From Pseudomonadota bacterium (GTDB taxonomy: Bacteria; Pseudomonadota; Alphaproteobacteria; Sphingomonadales; Sphingomonadaceae): 12,627 nt of DNA. Positions within the stretch are counted from its first letter, which is position 1, and each line of letters opens with the position of its first letter. The DNA lies in contig JAEZES010000210.1 of the NCBI GenBank assembly GCA_023432995.1, forward strand, positions 1 to 12,627, in the 5' to 3' direction. This document shows, one piece after another, positions 6,926 to 12,435 of the stretch. The position numbers and the translations under genes were made by a program. Under the pieces are notes generated by a model that saw only the letters and a list, made by a program, of their open reading frames with translations, was not told the DNA's origin and did not search any database.

Positions 6926-8067
6926 TGCCGCAGCAGGTCCCGTCCGACGATCAGCCGCATGATCTGGTTGGTGCCCTCGAGGATCGAGTGCACGCGCAAG
7001 TCGCGCCAGAAGCGCTCGACCGGGTAGTCCATCAGGTAGCCGTAGCCGCCGTGGAGCTGCAGCGCCCGGTCGGCGACGGCGCTGCCGGTGTCGCTCGCGA
7101 GACGCTTGGCCATCGCCGCGAAGCGGGTCTTGTTGGGCGCGTTGGCAGTGACCTTCGCGGCCGCGAGATAGAGCAGGGCGCGCGCCGCCTCGAGCTCGGT
7201 GGCCATGTCGGCGAGCATGAACTGGGTATTTTGGAACTCGGCGATCGGCTTGCCGAACTGCTGCCGCTCCTTGGTGTAGCGCAGGGCCTCGTCGAGACAG
7301 CGCTGGCCGCCGCCGAGCGAGCAGGCGCCGATGTTGATCCGCCCGCCATCGAGCCCGGCCATGGCGATGCGGAAGCCTTCGCCTTCGTCGCCGACGAGGT
7401 TCTCGGCCGGGACGCGCACATTGTCGAGGATCAGCGCCGCGGTCGGCTGCGCGTGCCAGCCGAGCTTGCGCTCGGGGGCGCCGAACGAAACGCCGGGCAT
7501 GGTCTTCTCGATCGCCAGGCACGAGATGCCGCCCGCGCCCTCGCCGCCGGTGCGGACCATCGTCAGGTAGAGGTCGTTGACCCCGGCGCCGCTGATGAAC
7601 TGCTTGGTGCCGTTGACCACCCAGCCATCGCCCTCGCGCACCGCGGTGGTCTTGAGCGCCGCCGCATCCGAGCCCGACGAGGGTTCGGTCAGGCAGTAGC
7701 TCGCCATCCATTCCATGCCGACCAGGCGGGGCAGGTACTTGGCCCTGACCTCGGCTGAGCCGAACCGGTCGAGCATCCACGAAGCCATGTTATGGATCGA
7801 CACGAAGGCGCTGGTCGCCGGGCAGCCGTAGGCCATCGCCTCCATGATCAGCGCGGCCTCGAGCCGTCCGAGCCCGATGCCGCCCGACTCCTCGGCGACA
7901 TAGATCGCGGCGAAGCCAAGTTCGGCCGCGGCCCTGATCGTGTCCCTGGGAAAGACGTGCTTTTCGTCCCACTCGGCGGCGAACGGCGTGATGTTGTCCG
8001 CCGTGAACCGGCGCGCCATGTCCTGGATCGCGAGCTGGTCTTCGGTGAGGGCGAACGGGTCGCTCAT
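6922..8067 (-). CDS. Acyl-CoA dehydrogenase, probably isobutyryl-CoA dehydrogenase
   Basis: An FAD enzyme of 381 residues that desaturates an acyl-CoA at C2-C3, passing electrons to ETF. Domain order is the usual one: helical N-domain, the beta-domain FAD/substrate signature YCLTEPSSGSDAAALKTTA (124-142) and FISGAG (158-163), then the C-terminal helices with RQQFGKPIAEFQ (268-279), LQLHGGYGYLMDYPVER (337-352) and SILEGTNQIMR (361-371). Glu364 in the last motif is the expected catalytic base. The ATG at 8067 overlaps the preceding gene's stop (ATGA), and the stop overlaps the HIBYL-CoA hydrolase start. That neighbour, plus the DYPVERFWRD and HNMASWMLD style, points to isobutyryl-CoA as substrate; other short or branched acyl-CoAs remain possible. 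A longer in-frame extension to 8454 is out-of-frame shadow of the membrane-protein gene and is not used. Confidence 0.92.
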   Translation of the reverse strand: MSDPFALTEDQLAIQDMARRFTADNITPFAAEWDEKHVFPRDTIRAAAELGFAAIYVAEESGGIGLGRLEAALIMEAMAYGCPATSAFVSIHNMASWMLDRFGSAEVRAKYLPRLVGMEWMASYCLTEPSSGSDAAALKTTAVREGDGWVVNGTKQFISGAGVNDLYLTMVRTGGEGAGGISCLAIEKTMPGVSFGAPERKLGWHAQPTAALILDNVRVPAENLVGDEGEGFRIAMAGLDGGRINIGACSLGGGQRCLDEALRYTKERQQFGKPIAEFQNTQFMLADMATELEAARALLYLAAAKVTANAPNKTRFAAMAKRLASDTGSAVADRALQLHGGYGYLMDYPVERFWRDLRVHSILEGTNQIMRLIVGRDLLRQ

Positions 8068-8501
8068 GCGGCGTCTTCGCTTGGCGCGGGTGCACGCGGG
8101 GCGAAGGCGGCGGCCACGCTGACCAGCGCACCAAGCCCGACCGCCGCCATCCACAGCCAGTAGCCGGCATAGCGCCGCTCGATCGCATGGGCGATGCCGC
8201 CTTCGTTGTCGACCAGCGAGCCGGTCATCGCCATCTGTAACCACAGCAGAAGCAGGGCGCCGCCGATGAGTAGCAACGAGATACGCGCTCGCCCGCGGAG
8301 CAGCAGGACGGCCGCGAGGAGCAGCAGCGGGTTGGCAAGCCAGGCGACCTGCCCGATCAGCAGGCCGAGCCAGCCGCTCGCCAGCAGCCACCAGCCGGAG
8401 TCCCAGTCGGCGTCGTTGGTCCTCAGTGTAGGCAGGAACAGCGAGGCCATCCACGGCAGCATGAACGCCGCCACGAGGGTCTTGCGCAGGCGCTCTGTCA
8501 C
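8064..8501 (-). CDS. Small multi-pass membrane protein of unknown function
   Basis: I do not recognise a family. The 145 residues are strongly hydrophobic, with about four to five membrane segments near residues 8-24, 36-55, 56-69, 73-92 and 112-134. A Trp-rich loop (DWDSGWWLLASGW, about 32-44) follows the first segment. The tail (RAPAPSEDAA) is short and polar. The start is taken as GTG at 8501, which makes a GTGA overlap with the RidA-family stop; an in-frame start at 8546 would extend deep into that gene. The stop overlaps the acyl-CoA dehydrogenase ATG. Being locked between these two genes implies co-translation, but says little about its job. A transporter role cannot be claimed from sequence alone. 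Confidence 0.8.
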   Translation of the reverse strand: MTERLRKTLVAAFMLPWMASLFLPTLRTNDADWDSGWWLLASGWLGLLIGQVAWLANPLLLLAAVLLLRGRARISLLLIGGALLLLWLQMAMTGSLVDNEGGIAHAIERRYAGYWLWMAAVGLGALVSVAAAFAPRAPAPSEDAA

Positions 8502-8902
8502 TGCCCGCTGCCGATCACCGCGTCGGCCTCGATCTCGACCTTCCATCGCGGGTCGTAGAGTCCTGCGATGGCCACCAGCGTGCCGGTCGGCCGCGTCGCC
8601 TTGAGCGCGCGGCTGAAGGCGGCGCTGACCGCGTCGGCATCCTTGATGTCGGTGACGAACATGCGGATTCGGACGACGTCGCCCATGTGCCCGCCGAGCG
8701 CCTCGATATGCTGGCGGATCAGCGCGAAGCAGCGGTCGGCCTGCGCGCCCGCGTCCTCCTTGACCGAACCGTCTGCCTCGGCCCCGACCGTGCCGGAGAC
8801 GGCGATGATATTGCCGGCGCGGATCGCCCGGGTGAAGCCGATCTCTTCTTCGAAGGGCGAAAGCGCGGGAATGCGCTGGCGGCCGTCCGCCGGGTCAGCC
8901 AC
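8498..8902 (-). CDS. RidA (YjgF/YER057c/UK114) family protein without the catalytic arginine
   Basis: A 134-residue cytoplasmic protein of the Rid fold, which forms trimers with ligand sites between subunits. Recognisable blocks are SPFEEEIGFTRAIRAGN, IAVSGTVGAEADGSV, DVVRIRMFVTDI and KVEIEADAVIG at the end. Classical RidA deaminates reactive enamines/imines with an Arg in the PARSxV motif. The aligned stretch here reads RPTGTLVAIAGL, with no Arg, so it belongs to the Arg-lacking Rid groups and imine deaminase activity is not expected. The start is set at GTG 8902, which has GGAG (8912-8909) six bases upstream; GTG at 8914 is the longer alternative without a ribosome site. A tiny leader ORF overlaps the start. 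The stop overlaps the next gene as GTGA. Confidence 0.86.
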   Translation of the reverse strand: MADPADGRQRIPALSPFEEEIGFTRAIRAGNIIAVSGTVGAEADGSVKEDAGAQADRCFALIRQHIEALGGHMGDVVRIRMFVTDIKDADAVSAAFSRALKATRPTGTLVAIAGLYDPRWKVEIEADAVIGSGQ

Positions 8903-8930
8903 GATGCGCTCCACGCGTATCAGCCGTCAT
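8895..8930 (-). CDS. Putative 11-codon leader ORF overlapping the ridA-family start
   Basis: An ATG at 8930-8928 opens the frame M-T-A-D-T-R-G-A-H-R-G and stops with TGA at 8897-8895, just past the GTG at 8902-8900 taken as the Rid start. It has the better ribosome site: GGGAGGGAG at 8947-8939, eight bases before the ATG. It may be a translated leader coupled to the Rid gene, or the residue of a one-base frameshift, since losing a single base near 8915 would fuse it to the Rid frame. There is no similarity evidence for the peptide. Confidence 0.35.
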   Translation of the reverse strand: MTADTRGAHRG

Positions 8931-8988
8931 GTCCAAAGCTCCCTCCCGTTTATGGTCGGTCCGCTTTAGCCTGAGGGCACGCCGGGGC

Positions 8989-9276
8989 TCAACCGCAGCT
9001 TACCCTCGTGATCGTCATATCGTCGTTGTATGCCACCGTGACCCGGTCGGCGCGGAAGTCCATCGTCATCGCGCTGCGCGGCGGGCCCCACCGCAGTTGC
9101 CCCGCGCGTGTCGCGCGCAGCACGGCGGCGCCGACTTCGGCGGTCGCTTTCTGGCCGACAAAGGATTCCGCCGGCTCGGGCCTGCACGTGCGCTCCGTCT
9201 CGCCGGTTTCACCCGCCGTCGCGCAGCCCGCCAGCGCGACGGCGCCGGCTGCGGTGATCATCGACCAAGGTTTCAT
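8989..9276 (-). CDS. I78-family peptidase-inhibitor-like lipoprotein
   Basis: A 95-residue exported protein. The signal MKPWSMITAAGAVALAGC ends in a clear lipobox (LAGC), so Cys18 should be lipidated and the protein membrane-anchored. The mature part has the I78 pattern: a Cys (TCRPEP) near the start, GQKATAEVGAAVLRAT, LRWGPP, AMTMDFRADRVTVAYNDD and a C-terminal RVSCG, the two Cys being placed as in family members. Characterised I78 proteins are small inhibitors of serine peptidases such as elastase; bacterial targets are mostly unknown. The start at 9276 is set by GGGAGGT at 9287-9281, four bases upstream, immediately after the preceding gene's TGA. The upstream GTG at 9297 lacks such a site and would spoil the signal peptide. 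Confidence 0.82.
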   Translation of the reverse strand: MKPWSMITAAGAVALAGCATAGETGETERTCRPEPAESFVGQKATAEVGAAVLRATRAGQLRWGPPRSAMTMDFRADRVTVAYNDDMTITRVSCG

Positions 9277-9280
9277 CGCT

Positions 9281-9287
9281 ACCTCCC
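9281..9287 (-). promoter_or_regulatory. Ribosome binding site deciding the I78 lipoprotein start
   Basis: GGGAGGT on the minus strand directly follows the upstream TGA (9290-9288) and lies 4 bases before the ATG at 9276, so ribosomes finishing the first lipoprotein are delivered to the second. Confidence 0.75.
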
Positions 9288-9770
9288 TCAGGCGCACTTC
9301 GAGTATCGGAACGGACCGGGCGCGGCGTCATCGCCGTACTCGCGGCGGACCAGCGAAGTGCCGCCGTCCTGCACGTCGAGCACCATCTCGCGCTCCCAGG
9401 TCATGCCTTCGCCTTCGAAGTCGAAATCGGCCCGCAGCCGCGTTGGCTCGGCGTCCATTATCGTGTCGAGCGTGCCGACCGATTCGTAGAACCGCAGCCG
9501 GTTGGCGTCGATCTCGAGTAGCCCCTTGGCGTCGCCGCGGGTCGAGGTGCAGTCGGCTGGGACCAGGCCCCAGCGGCCGCGAAGCGCATCGGGAATCTCG
9601 GTCGGCGCGGGCGTTCCAGCGTCGTCGGGCTCGACCGGGGCGATCGAGCTGTTGGCCGCGAGGTCGCCGCGCGCCGCCGCTTCGTCGGTAGTGACATCGG
9701 CGCTTTGCGTCCCGCCGTCGCACGCCGCCAGCGCAAGCAGCGCCGGCGCAATGAAAGTGATGCGCTTCAT
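9288..9770 (-). CDS. Uncharacterised lipoprotein
   Basis: A 160-residue lipoprotein of a type seen in sphingomonads, without a named function I can support. MKRITFIAPALLALAAC is a lipoprotein signal with lipobox LAAC (Cys17). A low-complexity acidic/Pro/Thr linker follows (about residues 18-60, for example DDAGTPAPTEIP), then a compact domain starting at ALRGRWGLVPADC. That domain has RLRFYESVGTLD, TRLRADFDFEGEG and ends in FRYSKCA; the Cys in PADC and the final Cys could form a disulfide. The WG-L-P-DC and RFYES wording recalls small stress or periplasmic domains that report on residual solute, but this is impressionistic. The ATG at 9770 has AGGGAG six bases upstream. It is the first gene of the long minus-strand run and diverges from the MaoC gene. 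Confidence 0.78.
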   Translation of the reverse strand: MKRITFIAPALLALAACDGGTQSADVTTDEAAARGDLAANSSIAPVEPDDAGTPAPTEIPDALRGRWGLVPADCTSTRGDAKGLLEIDANRLRFYESVGTLDTIMDAEPTRLRADFDFEGEGMTWEREMVLDVQDGGTSLVRREYGDDAAPGPFRYSKCA

Positions 9771-9867
9771 GTGGGCTCCCTGTTTCTTCGCGAAGACAAC
9801 GGCCGGCGTGCCATTCCTTTCCCGCAGCGGCCGAGCGCGCTAGAGGCGTGGCCGAGAGGAGCTTTCC

Positions 9868-10329
9868 ATGGCGGGTCTGTGGTTCGAAGAGTTCGAGGTC
9901 GGCCAGGTATTCGACCATCCGCTGCGGCGGACGGTGACCGAGACCGACAACCTGCTCATGAGCGCGCTGACGCACAACCCGGCGCCGCTGCACCTCGACG
10001 CCGAGTACATGAAGGAAACCGAGTACGGGAAGATCCTCGTCAACTCGTGCTTCACGCTCGGGCTGATGGTCGGCATTTCGGTCAACGACACCACCCAGGG
10101 GACCGCGGTCGCCAATCTCGGCTGGGACGAGGTCCGCTTCCCGGCGCCGATTTTCGTCGGCGACACCCTCAGGATCGAGACCGAGGTGCTGGAAGTGCGC
10201 GAAAGCCGCTCGCGCCCGACGCAGGGCATCGTCACCTTTGCCCACCGCGCCTACAACCAGCACGGCGACCTGGTCGCCCATTGCAAGCGGTCGTCCTTGC
10301 AGCGCAAGCGGCCCCCTGCTAATGCTTAG
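9868..10329 (+). CDS. MaoC-family hotdog dehydratase/hydratase
   Basis: A 153-residue single-hotdog protein of the MaoC family, whose members add water to 2-enoyl-CoA or related thioesters. The opening LWFEEFEVGQVFDHPLRRTVTE and the segment ALTHNPAPLHLDAEYMKET match the family, as do VGISVNDTTQGTAVANLGW, FPAPIFVGDTLRIETEV and FAHRAYNQHGDLVA. In PhaJ-type hydratases the catalytic Asp and His lie in GDxNPLH. Here His42 and Asn37 are kept, but the Asp position is Thr/His, as in the related NxxPLH subgroup, so the exact reaction is uncertain. The ATG at 9868 has GAGAGGAG upstream. The TfdA-type gene follows 27 bases downstream on the same strand, suggesting an operon. Confidence 0.88.
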   Translation: MAGLWFEEFEVGQVFDHPLRRTVTETDNLLMSALTHNPAPLHLDAEYMKETEYGKILVNSCFTLGLMVGISVNDTTQGTAVANLGWDEVRFPAPIFVGDTLRIETEVLEVRESRSRPTQGIVTFAHRAYNQHGDLVAHCKRSSLQRKRPPANA

Positions 10330-10337
10330 CTTGCTAA
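10326..10337. repeat. Short inverted repeat between the MaoC and TfdA genes
   Basis: TTAGC and GCTAA flank a TT loop in an AT-rich stretch (10321-10346) unusual for this GC-rich window. The first arm overlaps the MaoC stop codon. It might bind a regulator or be chance; no T-run follows, so it is not a convincing terminator. Confidence 0.3.
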
Positions 10338-10356
10338 TGATCAATTGGAGCGCACG

Positions 10357-11307
10357 ATGTCCCTGAAAGTCGAACCCATCCTGCCGCGCTTCGGCGCCGA
10401 GTGCTCGGGGCTCGACCTGACGAGGCCGCTGAGCGAGGACGAAGTCCGCCAGGTCACCGATGCGATGGACACCTGGGGGGTCACCGTGTGGCGCAACACC
10501 GGCATGAACGACGAGCAGCACGTCGCCTTCAGCCGCAACTTCGGCTACCTTGAGCGCGTCCCGCGGCGCGAGGGGACCAAGTTCCGGCTGCCGTTCCGCG
10601 AGCTGTTCGATGCCTCCAATCTGAACGTCGAGGGCGAGATCACCCAGGACCCGGCGGCGATCCAGTACCGCAAGGGTGATCGCCTGTGGCACACCGACAG
10701 CGCGTTCATGGAGAAGCGGACCAGCTATTCGCTGTTGCTCGCCCACCAGGTGCCACCCGAGGGCGGGCAGACCTGGTTCGCCGACACGCGCAGCGCCTAC
10801 GACGACCTGCCGCAGGACATGAAGGACTTCCTCGAAGACAAGATCGGCATCAATTCGCTGTGGTGGAGCCGCAAGCTCGCGGGCGCCGATATTCCCGACG
10901 AGGAGATAGAGGAGCGGCCCAAGGCGCGCCACCCGCTGGTTCACGTGCACAAGGGCTCCGGGCGCAAGTCGCTGTTCATCGCCGCGCACACGATGGACGT
11001 CGAGGGCCTGCCGAAGGAAGAAGGGCGCGCGCTGATCAAGCAGCTGATCGAGCACGCGACCCAGCCGCAGTACGTGTTCAACGTCAGCTGGAACGTCGGC
11101 GACATGGTGATCTGGGACAACCTGTGCTCGATGCACCGCGGCGGCGATTTCGACTATGCGAAGTACAAGCGCGACATGCGCCGCACCACGGTGCGCGAGG
11201 GCACCGAGCCGCACCAGCTCGAGACCGGCGACGACCCATTCAGCGAGCTGTTCTCGCGCACCCCGAAGACGGTAGATATTCAGGGGGCGCGGTACGCCGG
11301 ACGGTAG
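10357..11307 (+). CDS. TfdA/TauD-family Fe(II)/2-oxoglutarate-dependent dioxygenase
   Basis: A 316-residue cytoplasmic oxygenase that should use Fe(II), O2 and 2-oxoglutarate to hydroxylate a carboxylate- or sulfonate-bearing substrate. Iron ligands are His112 and Asp114 in LWHTDSAF and His260 in CSMHRGG. 2-oxoglutarate contacts are Thr139 (GGQTWFAD) and Arg275 or Arg276 (DMRRTTVRE). Spacing and wording (HTDSAF, SGRKSLFIAAH, EGLPKEEGRALIKQLIEHAT, SWNVGDMVIWDNLCSMHRG) are closest to TfdA, the 2,4-D dioxygenase type, rather than taurine TauD. A C-terminal tail of about 30 residues extends past the usual TfdA end. The start at 10357 has GGAG (10347-10350) six bases upstream; an in-frame TTG at 10345 lies before that site. 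The substrate cannot be read from sequence; herbicide degradation should not be assumed. Confidence 0.88.
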   Translation: MSLKVEPILPRFGAECSGLDLTRPLSEDEVRQVTDAMDTWGVTVWRNTGMNDEQHVAFSRNFGYLERVPRREGTKFRLPFRELFDASNLNVEGEITQDPAAIQYRKGDRLWHTDSAFMEKRTSYSLLLAHQVPPEGGQTWFADTRSAYDDLPQDMKDFLEDKIGINSLWWSRKLAGADIPDEEIEERPKARHPLVHVHKGSGRKSLFIAAHTMDVEGLPKEEGRALIKQLIEHATQPQYVFNVSWNVGDMVIWDNLCSMHRGGDFDYAKYKRDMRRTTVREGTEPHQLETGDDPFSELFSRTPKTVDIQGARYAGR

Positions 11308-11319
11308 GCTGCGGGGTGA

Positions 11320-11347
11320 GGCAGCAGGCAGCAGGCAGCAGGCAGCA
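11320..11347 (+). repeat. Tandem heptamer repeat, four copies of GGCAGCA
   Basis: Four perfect contiguous copies of GGCAGCA begin 13 bases after the dioxygenase stop, with degenerate GGCAGT-like units just downstream (around 11352-11357). Copy number in such simple repeats can vary between strains. Confidence 0.9.
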
Positions 11348-11385
11348 AGTAGGCAGTGGCAGAGGTGCCAGGCAAGTCAGACTGG

Positions 11386-11491
11386 GCCGTCATCCCGGCG
11401 AGAGCCGGGACCTCGTGCCTCCACCCGTGCCGTCGCTGAACGGCGCGGGCCTCGGCCGGTCCGCTTGCTGAGCGCGGTCCCGATGACGGGC
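11386..11491. repeat. REP-like extragenic element with hairpin and inverted ends
   Basis: The left end CGTCATCCCGGCGAGAGCCG (11388-11407) then GGACC matches the widespread alphaproteobacterial extragenic repeat whose translation reads RHPGESRD. It contains a perfect 7-bp stem, TCCCGGC (11393-11399) with GCCGGGA (11404-11410), and a GAGA loop. The right end GGTCCCGATGACGGG (11476-11490) is the inverted form lacking the inner hairpin. A second hairpin (GCCGT 11429-11433 with ACGGC 11440-11444) lies between. Its position between convergent gene ends is typical. It may slow or stop transcripts from either side, but no T-run is present. Confidence 0.75.
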
Positions 11492-11493
11492 GT

Positions 11494-12435
11494 TCAGTGA
11501 GCCGCCGCCTGCCGTTTCGGCAGCAGGTGCATCGCGGCGACGACCACCCCGCCGATGACGAGCCCGAGGATCGCCGATCCCAGCGCGTGGGCCAGCCACT
11601 CGGCCGCCCCGCTTGCCCAGGTGACCGCCGCCGCCGCGGCGTGCGAGGCGGCGTCGACCCACTCCGGCACCGGCGTCAGGTGAAATTCGTGCAGGCCGTG
11701 GAGCACGATGCCGCCGCCGACCCACAGCATCGCCGCGGTGCCGATGACCGACAGCGCGCGCAGCAGCGCCGGCATAGCCCGGACGAGGCCGTGGCCGACT
11801 ATCTGGGACAGCCGGTCGTCGCGCTCGCTCAGGTGGAGGCCGACGTCGTCCATCTTAACGATCAGCGCGACCGCGCCGTAAACGCCGAAGGTGATCGCCA
11901 CCGCGACGGCCGCCAGCACCACGCCCTGCATCGTCAGCGACATCTCGGGCAGCTCGTTGAGCGCGATCGCGGTGATCTCCGCCGAGAGGATGAAGTCGGT
12001 CCGGACCGCGCCCGAGACCTGCCGCTCCTCGAGCTCGGCCGGGTCGGTGATCGTCACCGCCTCCTCGGCGTGACCGGTATGGGTCAGCGCCTCGAAAATC
12101 TTCTCGGTTGCCTCGAAGCACAGGTAGGCCCCACCCAGCATCAGCAGCGGCGTGATCGCCCACGGCGCCAGCGCGCTCAGGGCGAGCGCGGCCGGCAACA
12201 GGAGCACCAGCTTGTTGCGCAGCGAACCCTTGGTGATCTTCCAGATGATAGGCAGCTCGCGCGCCGGCGACAGGCCGACAACGTAGTTGGGAGTCACCGC
12301 GGTATCGTCGATCACGACGCCGGCGGCCTTGGTTCCCGCCTTGCCCGCGGCCCCGGCGACGTCGTCGACCGTGGTGGCTGCGACCTTGGCGATGGCCGCG
12401 ACATCGTCGAGCAGGGCTACCAGTCCGCCGGGCAT
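11494..12435 (-). CDS. DUF808/YedI-family inner-membrane protein
   Basis: A 313-residue protein of the DUF808 family (E. coli YedI), of unknown biochemical function. The opening MPGGLVALLDDVAAIAKVAA and the block VVIDDTAVTPNYVVGLSPAREL (40-61) are characteristic, as are RNKLVLLLPAALALS, GGAYLCFEATEKIFE (101-115) and VRTDFILSAEITAIALNEL (144-162). Hydrophobic segments near residues 75-103, 168-193, 222-248 and 284-304 suggest at least four membrane spans. The length is close to the family norm of about 300. The ATG at 12435 is supported by AAGGAG at 12446-12441, five bases upstream; a longer in-frame reading to 12621 would add 62 unrelated Arg-rich residues and is rejected. It stands alone, converging on the dioxygenase gene. 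Confidence 0.9.
   Translation of the reverse strand: MPGGLVALLDDVAAIAKVAATTVDDVAGAAGKAGTKAAGVVIDDTAVTPNYVVGLSPARELPIIWKITKGSLRNKLVLLLPAALALSALAPWAITPLLMLGGAYLCFEATEKIFEALTHTGHAEEAVTITDPAELEERQVSGAVRTDFILSAEITAIALNELPEMSLTMQGVVLAAVAVAITFGVYGAVALIVKMDDVGLHLSERDDRLSQIVGHGLVRAMPALLRALSVIGTAAMLWVGGGIVLHGLHEFHLTPVPEWVDAASHAAAAAVTWASGAAEWLAHALGSAILGLVIGGVVVAAMHLLPKRQAAAH

Noticed and set aside
6926..7780. Upstream extension of the hydrolase frame
   Set aside because: It is an out-of-frame reading of the acyl-CoA dehydrogenase; homology to hydrolases begins only after the ATG at 6925.
8044..8060. CGGTGAGGGCGAACGGG near the acyl-CoA dehydrogenase start, resembling the repeat at 6901
   Set aside because: It encodes the ordinary dehydrogenase opening PFALTED; the match is short, lacks the central bases and is best explained by coding constraint.
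9328..11214. 628-codon open frame on the minus strand opposite the MaoC and dioxygenase genes
   Set aside because: It crosses two well-supported plus-strand genes and the first lipoprotein in another frame; it has no family signature.
11393..11410. Hairpin as an intrinsic terminator for the dioxygenase or DUF808 gene
   Set aside because: The stem is strong, but no T-run follows on either strand; it fits a REP-like repeat better.
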